This document shows, one piece after another, positions 17,372 through 25,757 of a stretch of DNA of 64,000 bases. The position numbers and the translations under genes are program-made. How positions within the stretch are numbered: position 1 is the stretch's first letter; each line of letters begins with the position of its first letter. The stretch spans positions 620,001-684,000 of the forward strand of contig NZ_SIXI01000001.1 in assembly GCF_004310865.1 (NCBI RefSeq). The letters are read 5' to 3'. This DNA is from Aquabacterium lacunae (GTDB taxonomy: Bacteria; Pseudomonadota; Gammaproteobacteria; Burkholderiales; Burkholderiaceae_C). The notes under the pieces are model-generated. The model saw nothing but the letters and a program-made list of their open reading frames with translations. It did not search any database and was not told the DNA's origin.

Positions 17372-18717
17372 TGTCTGCCGAACTCGCCACCTCCGTGACC
17401 GCCTCGCTGGCCCTGCCCAGCGTGCAGGCCCCTGCCCTCACCCTGGCCTTTGCCGTGCTGCTGCTGACCAACCTGCTGGTGAAGTTCTGGCTGGCCAGCC
17501 GCCAGATCCGGCACGTGGCCCAGCACCGAGGGCGCGTGCCCGAAGCCTTTGCCGCCACCATCACCCTGGAAAGCCACCAGAAGGCGGCCGACTACACCAT
17601 CGCCCGGTTGCGCCTGGGCCTGGTGTCCACCGCCGTGGGCACAGCCACCTTGCTGGGCTGGACCCTGCTGGGCGGGCTGGATGTGCTCAACAGCACCCTG
17701 CGTGACACCTGGCAACTGCACCTGCCATGGGCCCAGCCCTGGCAAGACCTGGGCTATCAGCTGGCCCTGTTCGGCGCCGTCTCGGTCATTGGCGCCCTGA
17801 TCGAATTGCCGCTGGACCTGTACAGCACCTTCCGCCTGGAGCAGCGTTACGGCTTCAACCGCATGACCTGGGGCCTGTGGCTGCGTGATGCGGTGGTCGG
17901 CACCTTGCTGGGCGTGGCCATTGGCGGCCCGCTGCTGGGCCTGATCCTGTGGCTGATGGCCGCCGCCGGCCCGCTGTGGTGGCTGTGGGCCTGGGCTGTG
18001 TGGACGGGCTTTTCACTGCTGATGATGGTGATCTTCCCCACCTTCATCGCCCCGCTGTTCAACAAGTTCGAACCCCTGACCGACGAGCCCGTGAAGGCCC
18101 GCATCGAAGGCCTGATGCAGCGCTGCGGTTTTGCCTCCAAGGGCCTGTTCGTGATGGACGGTTCGCGCCGCTCGGCCCACGGCAACGCCTACTTCACCGG
18201 CCTGGGCGCGGCCAAGCGCGTGGTGTTCTTCGACACGCTGCTGGCCCGCCTGAGCCCCACCGAGGTCGAGGCTGTGCTGGCGCACGAACTGGGCCACTTC
18301 AAGCACAAGCACATCACCAAGCGCATGGTCATGATCTTCGCCGTGAGCCTGGTCGCCTTTGGCGTGCTGGGCTGGCTGTCGCAGCAGGTGGGCTTCTACG
18401 TGGGCCTGGGCGTCAAGCCCAACATGAGCGCCCCCAACGACGCCCTGGCCCTGCTGCTGTTCATGATGACGATGCCGCTGGTGCTGTTTTTCACGGCACC
18501 GCTGATGGCCGGCTTTTCGCGCAAGGACGAGTTCGAAGCCGACGCCTACGCCTGCACCCACGCCTCGGGCGCTGACCTGGCCCGGGCCCTGGTCAAGCTG
18601 TACGACGACAACGCCTCCACCCTGACGCCCGACCCGCTGTACGTGCGCTTTTACTACTCGCACCCACCAGCGTCCGAACGGCTGGCTGCCATGTCGCAGC
18701 GCCGGGCAAGCGCCTGA
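17371..18717 (+). CDS. M48 (Ste24-type) membrane zinc protease
   Basis: A 448-aa integral-membrane metallopeptidase related to Ste24/CAAX prenyl protease 1. It has several hydrophobic segments, the zinc motif HELGH (residues 305-309) and the third ligand region [10 protein letters not shown]. Bacterial members act at the inner membrane, probably in protein quality control; no prenylated substrate is implied. Gene order orn | M48 - phhB - rsgA is typical of Burkholderiales. Confidence 0.92.
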   Translation: MSAELATSVTASLALPSVQAPALTLAFAVLLLTNLLVKFWLASRQIRHVAQHRGRVPEAFAATITLESHQKAADYTIARLRLGLVSTAVGTATLLGWTLLGGLDVLNSTLRDTWQLHLPWAQPWQDLGYQLALFGAVSVIGALIELPLDLYSTFRLEQRYGFNRMTWGLWLRDAVVGTLLGVAIGGPLLGLILWLMAAAGPLWWLWAWAVWTGFSLLMMVIFPTFIAPLFNKFEPLTDEPVKARIEGLMQRCGFASKGLFVMDGSRRSAHGNAYFTGLGAAKRVVFFDTLLARLSPTEVEAVLAHELGHFKHKHITKRMVMIFAVSLVAFGVLGWLSQQVGFYVGLGVKPNMSAPNDALALLLFMMTMPLVLFFTAPLMAGFSRKDEFEADAYACTHASGADLARALVKLYDDNASTLTPDPLYVRFYYSHPPASERLAAMSQRRASA

Positions 18718-18784
18718 GCTCGCACGCCTTGTCCAGCCTCACGTCCAGCCCTGTGTCCAGCCCCTTGTTCACCCCCCTGCACGC

Positions 18785-19144
18785 ATGACCACGCCCACAC
18801 CCTCGGCTTCGCTGCAAGCCCTGCACCTTCAACGCTGCGGCCACCAGAGCGGCCCAGCCCTCAGCCCGGCCGGCCAGACGGCCATGCTCACGCAAGTGCA
18901 AGGCTGGCAGGTCGATGCCAGCGTGCCCGGTGGCATGCTGTGCAAGACCTTCGAGTTCCCGGACTACGCCCGCACCCTGGGCTTCGTGAACGCCGTGGCC
19001 TGGATCGCCATCGAGCAGGACCACCACCCCGACATCGCCTTCGGCTACAACCGCTGCACCGTGCGCTTCAACACGCACTCGGTGGGCGGTTTGTCGGTCA
19101 ATGACTTCATCTGCGCGGCCCGCGTGGATCAGCTCTTCGCATGA
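18785..19144 (+). CDS. phhB: Pterin-4a-carbinolamine dehydratase
   Basis: A 119-aa PCD/DCoH-family enzyme that recycles 4a-hydroxytetrahydrobiopterin (or converts it to the quinonoid form). The active-site signature is in EQDHHPDIAFGYNRC followed by FNTHSVGGLSVNDF. The stop overlaps the rsgA start (ATGA). Phenylalanine hydroxylase is not in the window, so the pathway link rests on family knowledge. Confidence 0.9.
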   Translation: MTTPTPSASLQALHLQRCGHQSGPALSPAGQTAMLTQVQGWQVDASVPGGMLCKTFEFPDYARTLGFVNAVAWIAIEQDHHPDIAFGYNRCTVRFNTHSVGGLSVNDFICAARVDQLFA

Positions 19145-20112
19145 AGCGCGGCCACGGCAGCAGCCGTCCGCCCCGCCAGGCCGCCAAAGGCGCGCGCAAG
19201 AGCGCTCACGACGACTGCGAACAAGGCCTGGTCGTGGCCACCCACGGCCGCCATGTGGTGGTCGAGCAGCCCGACGGGCAGCGTCTGATCTGCCACCCAC
19301 GCGGCAAGAAAAGCGAAGCCGTGGTCGGCGACCGGGTCAGGTGGCAACTCACGCAGGAAGCCTCTGACGAAGGCGTGATCGTGGAGGTGAGCGAACGCCG
19401 CAACCTGCTGTACCGGCAGGACGAATGGCGCAGCAAGAGCTTCGCGGCCAACCTCGACCAGCTGCTGATGTGGATCGCGGTGGAGCCCGTGTTCAGCGAA
19501 GCGCAGCTCACGCGCGCCCTGATTGCGGCCCATGCGGCCGACATCCCGGTCACCATCGTGCTCAACAAGATCGACCTGCCTGGCGCCGATGCGGCCCGCC
19601 AGCGCCTGGCCCCGTATGTGGCCATGGGCTACCGCGTGGTCGAGCTGTCGCTCAAGGCCGAAGCCGGTGCGGCGCGCGAGCAGGTGCTGCCCCTGCTGGA
19701 AGACCGTGCCTCGCTGGTGCTGGGCCCTTCGGGTGCGGGCAAGAGCACCCTGATCAACACCCTGCTGCCCGAGGCCCGCGCCGAGGTGGGCGAGATTTCG
19801 CAGGCCCTGAACTCGGGGCGCCACACCACCACCACCAGCCACTGGTACTGGCTGGACGACGCCCGGGTGGGCGCCGTGATCGACTCGCCCGGCTTCCAGG
19901 AGTTCGGCCTGCACCACATCCCGGCGGTGGAGCTGGCACGGCACATGCCCGACCTGGCCGCGCACATGAACGACTGCCGCTTCCACAACTGCACACACCG
20001 GCAAGAGCCGGGCTGCGCGGTGCAGGCCGCCGTGGCCGCCGGGCAGATCAGCCCGATCCGCCTGAGCCTGTTCACCGATTTCTTCGACGAGCTCAGCCAG
20101 CCCCGCTGGTGA
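19141..20112 (+). CDS. rsgA: Ribosome small-subunit GTPase A
   Basis: RsgA is a circularly permuted GTPase that helps mature the 30S subunit. Motifs occur in the permuted order: N-terminal OB fold, then NKID (G4), the P-loop GPSGAGKSTLIN (G1) and DSPGFQEFG (G3), followed by a zinc knuckle with Cys/His in NDCRFHNCTHRQEPGC. The 323 aa fit the family. Translationally coupled to phhB. Confidence 0.94.
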   Translation: MKRGHGSSRPPRQAAKGARKSAHDDCEQGLVVATHGRHVVVEQPDGQRLICHPRGKKSEAVVGDRVRWQLTQEASDEGVIVEVSERRNLLYRQDEWRSKSFAANLDQLLMWIAVEPVFSEAQLTRALIAAHAADIPVTIVLNKIDLPGADAARQRLAPYVAMGYRVVELSLKAEAGAAREQVLPLLEDRASLVLGPSGAGKSTLINTLLPEARAEVGEISQALNSGRHTTTTSHWYWLDDARVGAVIDSPGFQEFGLHHIPAVELARHMPDLAAHMNDCRFHNCTHRQEPGCAVQAAVAAGQISPIRLSLFTDFFDELSQPRW

Positions 20113-20145
20113 GCCCTGCCCAGGCCCCTGGCCGTTTCGACCGAC

Positions 20146-20409
20146 ATGCGCAACACCCTCGCCCCACTGCCCGCCACCCTGGACGCGTTCCGCCAGGGAC
20201 AGATCAGCCTGCCCGACCTGGCCCGCACCTGGCGTGATGCCGCCCAGGACCACGAACCGGGCCTGCCCCAGCGCTACCTCGATGTGCTGGAGCGGGTGCT
20301 GAACCAGCTGGAAAGCGCTTCGCTGTTCACCGAAGAGAGCTGTTCGTTCAGCCAGAACGACATGGTCGACGCGCTGGCCGACTGGCTGAGCCACGCCCAG
20401 CGGCTCTGA
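20146..20409 (+). CDS. Small conserved-type protein of unknown function
   Basis: An 87-aa acidic, mostly helical protein with no signal or membrane segment and no motif I recognise. It starts 33 nt after rsgA on the same strand with base composition like its neighbours, which supports it being a real last gene of the ste24-phhB-rsgA unit. It ends 20 bp before the convergent CbiB-like gene. Confidence 0.6.
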   Translation: MRNTLAPLPATLDAFRQGQISLPDLARTWRDAAQDHEPGLPQRYLDVLERVLNQLESASLFTEESCSFSQNDMVDALADWLSHAQRL

Positions 20410-20429
20410 GGCCTCGGGGCCCTGGGGCG

Positions 20430-21419
20430 TCAGCCCACCAGGTTGGCCAGCGACAGCAGCGCCAGCAGCAGCATCCACAGCACCACCGAGCGCCAGATCA
20501 GCGCCACCACATGGCGCAGGTGGTCCATCTGGGGCGCCACACCACCGGTGCTGCCCACAGCGGCCACGGTTTCGGCACCATCACCCTCGGTCAAGGTGCG
20601 GCTCATGTCCTGGCCGGCGGCTGGGGCCACACGGCCACCCAGTTGCACCCCCACCGCACCGGCGGCGGCAGCCAGCAAGGTGCCCTCGTTGGCCTGGGCC
20701 CACAGCCCCGCATGGCGACGCCATGATTCGATGGCCTCTTCGAAATTGCCCACCACCGCAAAACCGAAGGCGGTCAGGCGGGCGGGCACGTGGTCCATCC
20801 AGGCAAACAGCTGGGCTGACAGGCGCAGCAGGCCGTCGTGGGTGCTCTCGCCCGTGGTGTGGCTCTTGTAGGCCCAGTACCGGCTGGAAAACTCGGCCAT
20901 GCGGTACAGCACGGCGCCCATCGGGCCCAGTCCCAAAGAAGACAGGGCCACGAACCAGAAAAACACCCCGAACACATGGCGGTGTGCCGCCACCAGCGAA
21001 AACTCGATCACGTGCCGCAGCAACTCGGTGCGTGGCAGCTCGCTGGCATCGACATGGCGCCACTGCGCCAGCAGCTCGCGGGCACGGTCTTCCTTGCCGG
21101 CGTCGAGCGCGTCACGGATGTCGGTGAAATGGTGGCTGAACTGCCGAAAACCCAGCGTGAGGTACAGCACCAGCACGTCCCAGCCCAGGGCCAGCACCGT
21201 GCTGTAGGGGTTGAGCAGCCAGTAAATGCCGGCCACCAGCGCCGCCGGCCCCACCACCGAAATGGCCCACACCACGCGGGCATGCACCGGCGCACCCGCG
21301 TCAAAATTCTGCCCCACCCAGCGGGTCCAGCCGGACAGACCGTGGTGCACGGGGTTGCGTGTGGGAAGGGGCTTGAGCTGTTCGATCAGCAAAGCGAACA
21401 GCACGGCAAAGAAGCTCAT
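20430..21419 (-). CDS. CobD/CbiB-like (AmpE-type) membrane protein
   Basis: A 329-aa polytopic membrane protein of the CobD/CbiB/AmpE superfamily. It starts with a membrane segment (MSFFAVLFALLIEQLKPLP) and carries the characteristic FRQFSHHFTDIRDAL and SHTTGESTHDG regions. True CbiB makes adenosylcobinamide phosphate, but no cobalamin genes are nearby and the sequence looks nearer the AmpE-type group, so a cobalamin role should not be assumed. It follows the Nudix gene by 46 nt on the same strand. Confidence 0.72.
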   Translation of the reverse strand: MSFFAVLFALLIEQLKPLPTRNPVHHGLSGWTRWVGQNFDAGAPVHARVVWAISVVGPAALVAGIYWLLNPYSTVLALGWDVLVLYLTLGFRQFSHHFTDIRDALDAGKEDRARELLAQWRHVDASELPRTELLRHVIEFSLVAAHRHVFGVFFWFVALSSLGLGPMGAVLYRMAEFSSRYWAYKSHTTGESTHDGLLRLSAQLFAWMDHVPARLTAFGFAVVGNFEEAIESWRRHAGLWAQANEGTLLAAAAGAVGVQLGGRVAPAAGQDMSRTLTEGDGAETVAAVGSTGGVAPQMDHLRHVVALIWRSVVLWMLLLALLSLANLVG

Positions 21420-21465
21420 GACCTCAGATCATAGCGGGCCCGCAAGGCCGGCGTGGGTTGCAGGG

Positions 21466-22179
21466 TCAGGCCGCCAGGAAACGATAGAAATTACGCAACA
21501 TGGCTGCGGTGGCGCCCCAGATGAAGTACTCCGGCTCTTCGGGCTGGGCGCGCCAGGGCATCGAGAAATAGCTCAGGGCACGCCCCTCGTGCTCGACGGC
21601 GTGGCGCTGGTGATGGGCCGGGTTCATCAGGAAGTGCAGGGGCACCTCGAACACGCGGGCCACCTCGCCTGCATCCGGGGTCAGGCGCAGGCTGTCGTGT
21701 TCCTGAGGCTCGGCCTCGATCAGGCCCACCACCGGCGTGACCTCGAAGCCGGTGCCCGTGATGTAGGTGGGCAAGCTGCCCAGCACCTCGACCCGCTCGG
21801 GGGCCAGCCCCACCTCCTCGTGGGCCTCGCGCAAGGCCGTGGCCACCAGCGAAGCGTCGTCGGGCTCGGCGCGCCCGCCCGGGAAGCTGATCTGGCCCGC
21901 ATGTTTTTTGAGGTGCTCGGTGCGCTGGGTCAGCAACACCTGCGGGGCCAGACCCTGGTCGGCGGCGTGGGGCCGCCACACCAGCGGGATCAGCACGGCC
22001 GCGGGCACCGTCTGCTCGGCCTGGATCCAGCGGTCGGTGTGCACGTCGGGCGCCCACACAGGCGGCGCCAGGAACCGTTGCCGCAAGGACTGCGGGTGCA
22101 ACTGCGCCACCGACACGGGGGGCAAGTGCTCGTGGGCAGGCAGGATGGGGATGGAACGGGGGTCGAAGGACAAAGCCAT
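21466..22179 (-). CDS. Nudix hydrolase, CoA pyrophosphatase type
   Basis: A 237-aa Nudix protein. The Nudix box is intact (G, E, REAHEEVGL in the region from GGRAEPDD on). The upstream QVLLTQRTEHLKKHAGQISFPGG segment matches NudL/YeaB-type CoA pyrophosphatases, whose family motif precedes the box. It would hydrolyse CoA derivatives to 3',5'-ADP and phosphopantetheine. The start at 22179 was chosen because a longer frame would run through the rplS terminator. Confidence 0.85.
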   Translation of the reverse strand: MALSFDPRSIPILPAHEHLPPVSVAQLHPQSLRQRFLAPPVWAPDVHTDRWIQAEQTVPAAVLIPLVWRPHAADQGLAPQVLLTQRTEHLKKHAGQISFPGGRAEPDDASLVATALREAHEEVGLAPERVEVLGSLPTYITGTGFEVTPVVGLIEAEPQEHDSLRLTPDAGEVARVFEVPLHFLMNPAHHQRHAVEHEGRALSYFSMPWRAQPEEPEYFIWGATAAMLRNFYRFLAA

Positions 22180-22194
22180 GTCCGATGGTAGCCA

Positions 22195-22230
22195 AGAAAA
22201 AACCGCCAGGGCTTGCGCCGTGGCGGTTTT
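22195..22230 (-). terminator. Rho-independent terminator of the rpsP-rimM-trmD-rplS operon
   Basis: An 8-bp stem (AACCGCCA at 22201-22208 with TGGCGGTT at 22221-22228). On the minus strand it is followed by a run of six T. It lies between the rplS 3' region and the Nudix start, the expected end of the ribosomal operon. Confidence 0.85.
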
Positions 22231-22310
22231 CGGTTCGACAAGGCCTGGGGCTTTGTCGATGCTGGCATTGCGTTGCAAGGGCCAGCCTTTGACTGCGTCG
22301 AAAGCTGGCT

Positions 22311-22350
22311 TGCCATGCGTTGCATGGCACCACTCAGCCTTCGGCCGAGT
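22311..22350 (-). other. Two hairpins in the rplS 3' region
   Basis: A perfect 8-bp hairpin (TGCCATGC / GCATGGCA, 22311-22329) and a second one with one wobble pair (ACTCAGCC / GGCCGAGT, 22332-22350) sit between the rplS stop and the terminator. They could stabilise the mRNA 3' end; no T tract follows. Confidence 0.45.
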
Positions 22351-22363
22351 GGCTTCGCTTCGC

Positions 22364-22720
22364 TCAGGCCAGCTTTTCCTTGATGCGAGCCGACTTGCCC
22401 GAACGCTGACGGAGGTAGTACAGCTTGGCGCGACGGACATCACCGCGGCGCTTGACTTCGATCGAGGCGATCAGGGGGCTGTACAGCTGGAACGTACGTT
22501 CCACGCCTTCGCCGCTCGAGATCTTGCGCACGATGAAGCTGCTGTTCAGACCACGGTTGCGCTTGGCAATGACCACGCCTTCGTAGGCCTGGACACGCTT
22601 GCGGGTACCTTCCACCACGTTCACCGACACGATGACGGTGTCGCCGGGGGCGAACGAAGGGATGGTCTTGTTCAGACGAGCAATTTCTTCTTGCTCAAGT
22701 TGCTGGATGATGTTGGACAT
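22364..22720 (-). CDS. rplS: 50S ribosomal protein L19
   Basis: L19 lies at the 30S-50S interface. The 118-aa sequence is standard: [32 protein letters not shown], the FIVRKIS and RTFQLYSP segments, and [14 protein letters not shown]. The start at 22720 (MSNIIQQLE) is chosen by homology; an upstream in-frame ATG is rejected. Last gene of the rpsP-rimM-trmD-rplS operon, also served by an apparent internal promoter overlapping the trmD stop. Confidence 0.97.
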   Translation of the reverse strand: MSNIIQQLEQEEIARLNKTIPSFAPGDTVIVSVNVVEGTRKRVQAYEGVVIAKRNRGLNSSFIVRKISSGEGVERTFQLYSPLIASIEVKRRGDVRRAKLYYLRQRSGKSARIKEKLA

Positions 22721-22816
22721 CAAAGGCTCCTGAATGATCGTGCCCGCGCGTGGTTGAAAATGGCGCCGCACCCGTTTTTGGGCACGGCAAAGCCGGGCAG
22801 AGGATCGGAAAAACGA

Positions 22817-22828
22817 AGATTATAGCAA
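22817..22828 (-). promoter_or_regulatory. Extended -10 promoter for rplS inside the trmD end
   Basis: On the minus strand TTTGCTATAAT gives a TGn-TATAAT extended -10 (hexamer 22824-22819) that contains the trmD stop codon. The -35 region (TGAGCA) is weak, as expected with an extended -10. It would give a leader of roughly 90 nt for rplS. Confidence 0.55.
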
Positions 22829-23611
22829 AGTCTTCAAAAATTGCTCATCCTGCTTGCTGAGGCGGCCTTCGGCACGCGCCTGGGCGATCAGCTCAGGGCG
22901 GCGCGCCCACGTGATGGCCAGTTGCTGCTGGCGGCGCCAGGTGGCAATGCGGGCATGGTGGCCCGACATCAGCACCTCGGGCACGGCCGCCGAGGCGTCA
23001 CGCACCGGCAGGCCTTCAGGCCACTGCAGCACCTCGGGGCGGCTGTAATGCGGGCAATCGAGCAGGCCGTCGGAAAAACTGTCCTGCTGGTGCGAGGCGG
23101 CGTCGTGCAGCACACCGGGCTGCAGCCGCGTCACGGCGTCGATCAGGGTCAAGGCAGGCAACTCGCCACCCGACAGCACGTAGTCGCCCAGGCTCACCTC
23201 TTCGTCGACAAAGGCGTCGATGAAGCGCTGGTCGATGCCCTCGTAGCGACCGCACAGCAGCACGGCGCCCGGCCCCTGGGCCAGGACTTCGACCCGCGAC
23301 TGGGTCAGGGGCTTGCCGGCGGGGCTGAACAGGATCACGGGGGTGCGGGGCACGCCTCGCGCAGCCTGTTCGGCGCGGATGGCGTCCATGCAGCGCAGCA
23401 GGGGCTCGACCAGCATCACCATGCCGGGCCCGCCACCGAAGGGGCGGTCATCGACGCGGCGGTAGTTGTCGTCGGCGTGCTCGCGCAAAGGCCACAGGCG
23501 CACGTCCACGGCCTTGCTTTCGAAGGCGCGACGGGTCACGCCCACGCGCTGGAAAGGCTCGAACAGCTCAGGAAACAGGGTGATGACGTCGAATCGCATG
23601 GCGGCGTCCAA
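22820..23611 (-). CDS. trmD: tRNA (guanine(37)-N1)-methyltransferase
   Basis: TrmD makes m1G37 in tRNAs and prevents frameshifting. Landmarks of this SPOUT enzyme are FDVITLFPELF at the start, RPFGGGPGMVM, LCGRYEGIDQRF and the knot segment EVSLGDYVLSGGELPAL. Up to 263 aa. The start is either 23611 (weak GGCGAG upstream) or 23599 (MRFDVI, the usual family start). It lies about 25 nt after rimM in the ribosomal operon. Confidence 0.96.
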   Translation of the reverse strand: MDAAMRFDVITLFPELFEPFQRVGVTRRAFESKAVDVRLWPLREHADDNYRRVDDRPFGGGPGMVMLVEPLLRCMDAIRAEQAARGVPRTPVILFSPAGKPLTQSRVEVLAQGPGAVLLCGRYEGIDQRFIDAFVDEEVSLGDYVLSGGELPALTLIDAVTRLQPGVLHDAASHQQDSFSDGLLDCPHYSRPEVLQWPEGLPVRDASAAVPEVLMSGHHARIATWRRQQQLAITWARRPELIAQARAEGRLSKQDEQFLKTLL

Positions 23612-23635
23612 TGGGCTCGCCAGGCGGCGCGCCGG

Positions 23636-24280
23636 TCAGTAGTCCAGGCCCCAGTCGACCAGGATCTGGCGATCGGCCAGGCTGACCTTGTCGATGTAGG
23701 CGCCGACAAAGGGGATCAGGCGCTCGGCCGACTGGCCTTCGTCGCCCGTGAAGGCGCAACGCAGCACGCAGTGCGGGCCGGTGTCGAGCAGGTCGGTCAC
23801 GGTGCCCAGGGCCACGCCCTCGCGGTTCACCACGTTCAGGCCGATCAGGTCGATCCAGTAAAACTCGTCGTCGTCGGGGGTCGGGAAGGCCGACCGGGAC
23901 ACGAAAATGCGCGCGCCCTTGAGGGCTTCGGCGGCATTGCGGTCTTCGCAGCCTTCCAGCGTGGCCACCACGGCATCGCCCTGCTCTTTCGCGTTCTTCA
24001 CGCGCAGCAGACGAGGCTCGGACAACTTGGGAAGGGCTTTGCCCGCGGCTTCGGCCGGGGCGGCACCGGGTTTGCGCACACCCGTGGGCTTTTCAGCCGG
24101 GAGCACGAACCACTTCTTGGTGCAAAAGAGCGCCTGGGGATCGGGCGAAAACGGCAGCACCTTGATGCCACCGCGCACGCCCCAGGCGTCGAGAACACGC
24201 GCGACTTCCACCGCATCGTCGGGCCAGGCGGTGCCACATGGCAGCACCTGGGGCGAAGCGGTCAGCGCGCGTTCAGTCAT
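23636..24280 (-). CDS. rimM: 16S rRNA processing protein RimM
   Basis: RimM binds S19 and helps mature the 30S head. The 214-aa protein has the N-terminal beta-barrel (VEVARVLDAWGVRGGIKV) and the C-terminal PRC-barrel (EFYWIDLIGLNVVN to ERLIPFVGAYIDKVSLADRQILVDW). An insertion of about 25 Pro/Ala/Lys-rich residues after FVLPAEKP makes it longer than the ~180-aa norm. Between rpsP and trmD as expected. Confidence 0.94.
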   Translation of the reverse strand: MTERALTASPQVLPCGTAWPDDAVEVARVLDAWGVRGGIKVLPFSPDPQALFCTKKWFVLPAEKPTGVRKPGAAPAEAAGKALPKLSEPRLLRVKNAKEQGDAVVATLEGCEDRNAAEALKGARIFVSRSAFPTPDDDEFYWIDLIGLNVVNREGVALGTVTDLLDTGPHCVLRCAFTGDEGQSAERLIPFVGAYIDKVSLADRQILVDWGLDY

Positions 24281-24303
24281 TCAGCCGGTACAGCAGCGAA
24301 TGA

Positions 24304-24561
24304 TCAGGCAGCGGCCTTGGCCTTGGCGTCGACCTTGATCAGGCGAGCCACGGCGTCGGACACCTGGGCGCCTTGGCCCACCCAGTATTCCACGCGGTCA
24401 CCGGCCAGACGCAGGGTCTCGGCCTTGCCCGAAGCCAGCGGGTTGTAGAAGCCCACGCGCTCGATGAAGCGGCCGTCGCGGCGATTGCGCGAATCTGCAG
24501 CAACGATGTAGTAGAAGGGGCGCTTCTTGGAGCCGCCGCGGGCCATACGAATCACGACCAT
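24304..24561 (-). CDS. rpsP: 30S ribosomal protein S16
   Basis: An 85-aa S16 with the standard opening [20 protein letters not shown], then [20 protein letters not shown]. The start at 24561 is set by homology. First gene of the rpsP-rimM-trmD-rplS operon, with a leader of about 220 nt from the promoter at 24791-24820. Confidence 0.97.
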   Translation of the reverse strand: MVVIRMARGGSKKRPFYYIVAADSRNRRDGRFIERVGFYNPLASGKAETLRLAGDRVEYWVGQGAQVSDAVARLIKVDAKAKAAA

Positions 24562-24790
24562 GGTGTGTCTTTCAAAAATGATCTGGCGACCGCTGCCCCG
24601 GGGAGACACTCGCGGAAACAGCCGTCAGTTGCCCTGCCCGGCACGTTATGCTGCACGAACAGGTCTGCTTGACTCCGCCCTGGTTAGATACGCGCTCAGC
24701 TTGCAAGCACCCCCAAACCCACTGGGTTCCAGTTGAAACCAGTTGATTTGAGTGCGCACCACAGGCCCCGCCCAGGTCGGAAAACCGCAG

Positions 24791-24820
24791 ATTATAGCGA
24801 GCACTTGCGGCACACGGCAA
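24791..24820 (-). promoter_or_regulatory. Promoter of the rpsP operon
   Basis: On the minus strand TTGCCG (24820-24815), an 18-nt spacer and a perfect TATAAT (24796-24791). The -35 lies next to the divergent TM2 gene start (24822). Predicted start near 24784, giving a leader of about 220 nt. I see no known riboswitch in it. Confidence 0.7.
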
Positions 24821-24821
24821 C

Positions 24822-25271
24822 ATGCAGAAGTCCAAAACCTTGAGCACCTGGCTGGCCTTCCTGGGCGGCACCCTCGGCCTGCACCGTTTTTACCTGCACG
24901 GCCTGCGTGACATCTGGGGCTGGCTGTGCCCCCTGCCCACCTTGCTGGGTGTGTACGGCCTGCTGCGCCTGCGGCATCTGGGGCTGGACGACACCTGGGG
25001 CGCAGTGGGCGTGTGCGTGCTGGGCCTGATGCTGGCCGGCGGCATGTTGCAGGCCATCCTGATCGGGCTGACGCCGGACGATCGCTGGCATGCGCGCTTC
25101 AACCCCACCCTGGCAGGTCGCCCAGGCGCGCCTGTGGCGGGGTGGGGCAATGTGTTCGCGATCGCCCTGTCGCTGCTGATCGGCGCGGCGGTGCTGATGG
25201 CCACCATCGCGTTTGCCGGGCAGCGTTACTTTGAACACCAGATCGAAGAAGCGCAAAAACTCAGCCAGTGA
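24822..25271 (+). CDS. TM2-domain-like membrane protein
   Basis: A 149-aa membrane protein. The N-terminal GGTLGLHRFYLHGLRDIWGWL resembles a TM2 domain (GxxGxHRFYLG), followed by two or three more hydrophobic segments and a charged C-terminal tail. The function of bacterial TM2 proteins is not established. Divergent from rpsP and convergent with the DUF486 gene, which ends 20 bp away. Confidence 0.72.
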   Translation: MQKSKTLSTWLAFLGGTLGLHRFYLHGLRDIWGWLCPLPTLLGVYGLLRLRHLGLDDTWGAVGVCVLGLMLAGGMLQAILIGLTPDDRWHARFNPTLAGRPGAPVAGWGNVFAIALSLLIGAAVLMATIAFAGQRYFEHQIEEAQKLSQ

Positions 25272-25291
25272 GCCTTGGCGCTGACGCAGGC

Positions 25292-25666
25292 TCAGTTCCG
25301 GAACATGAAATAAGCCGCACCCACCAGGCACAGGGCCGCCCAGAGGTAATCGGTCTTGAACGGCTGCCCCAGGTAGAACACCGCAAAAGGCACGAACACG
25401 CTCAGGCTGATCACCTCCTGCATCACCTTGAGCTGCCCCACGTTCAGGGCCGTGGCCCCGATGCGGTTGGCCGGTACCTGCAGCAGGTATTCGAACAAGG
25501 CAATGCCCCAGCTCACCACGGCGGCGTACAGCCAGTGGCGATGGCTCATGCTCTTGAGGTGGCCGTACCACGCGAAGGTCATGAACACGTTGGAGGCCAC
25601 CAGCAGCAAGGCGGTCTGCAGGGGCACCGGCAGCATGTGTTGCAGGGAGGAAAGCAGGCTTGTCAT
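25292..25666 (-). CDS. DMT-superfamily small membrane protein (DUF486)
   Basis: A 124-aa four-helix membrane protein of the DUF486/DMT type. Landmarks are NVFMTFAWYGHLK, the EYLLQVPANRIG segment typical of this family and the C-terminal YLWAALCLVGAAYFMFRN. Similar in size to small multidrug resistance proteins but not an EmrE; transport substrate unknown. Divergent from the PurM-like gene. Confidence 0.85.
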   Translation of the reverse strand: MTSLLSSLQHMLPVPLQTALLLVASNVFMTFAWYGHLKSMSHRHWLYAAVVSWGIALFEYLLQVPANRIGATALNVGQLKVMQEVISLSVFVPFAVFYLGQPFKTDYLWAALCLVGAAYFMFRN

Positions 25667-25757
25667 GCAGGCAGTCTAAGCACGGGGGGCGACACGGCAC
25701 GCCTTGTACGGGATAATCCCGCTTTTGCGCCCTGACCTTTCCGCCACGGACTGCCCC

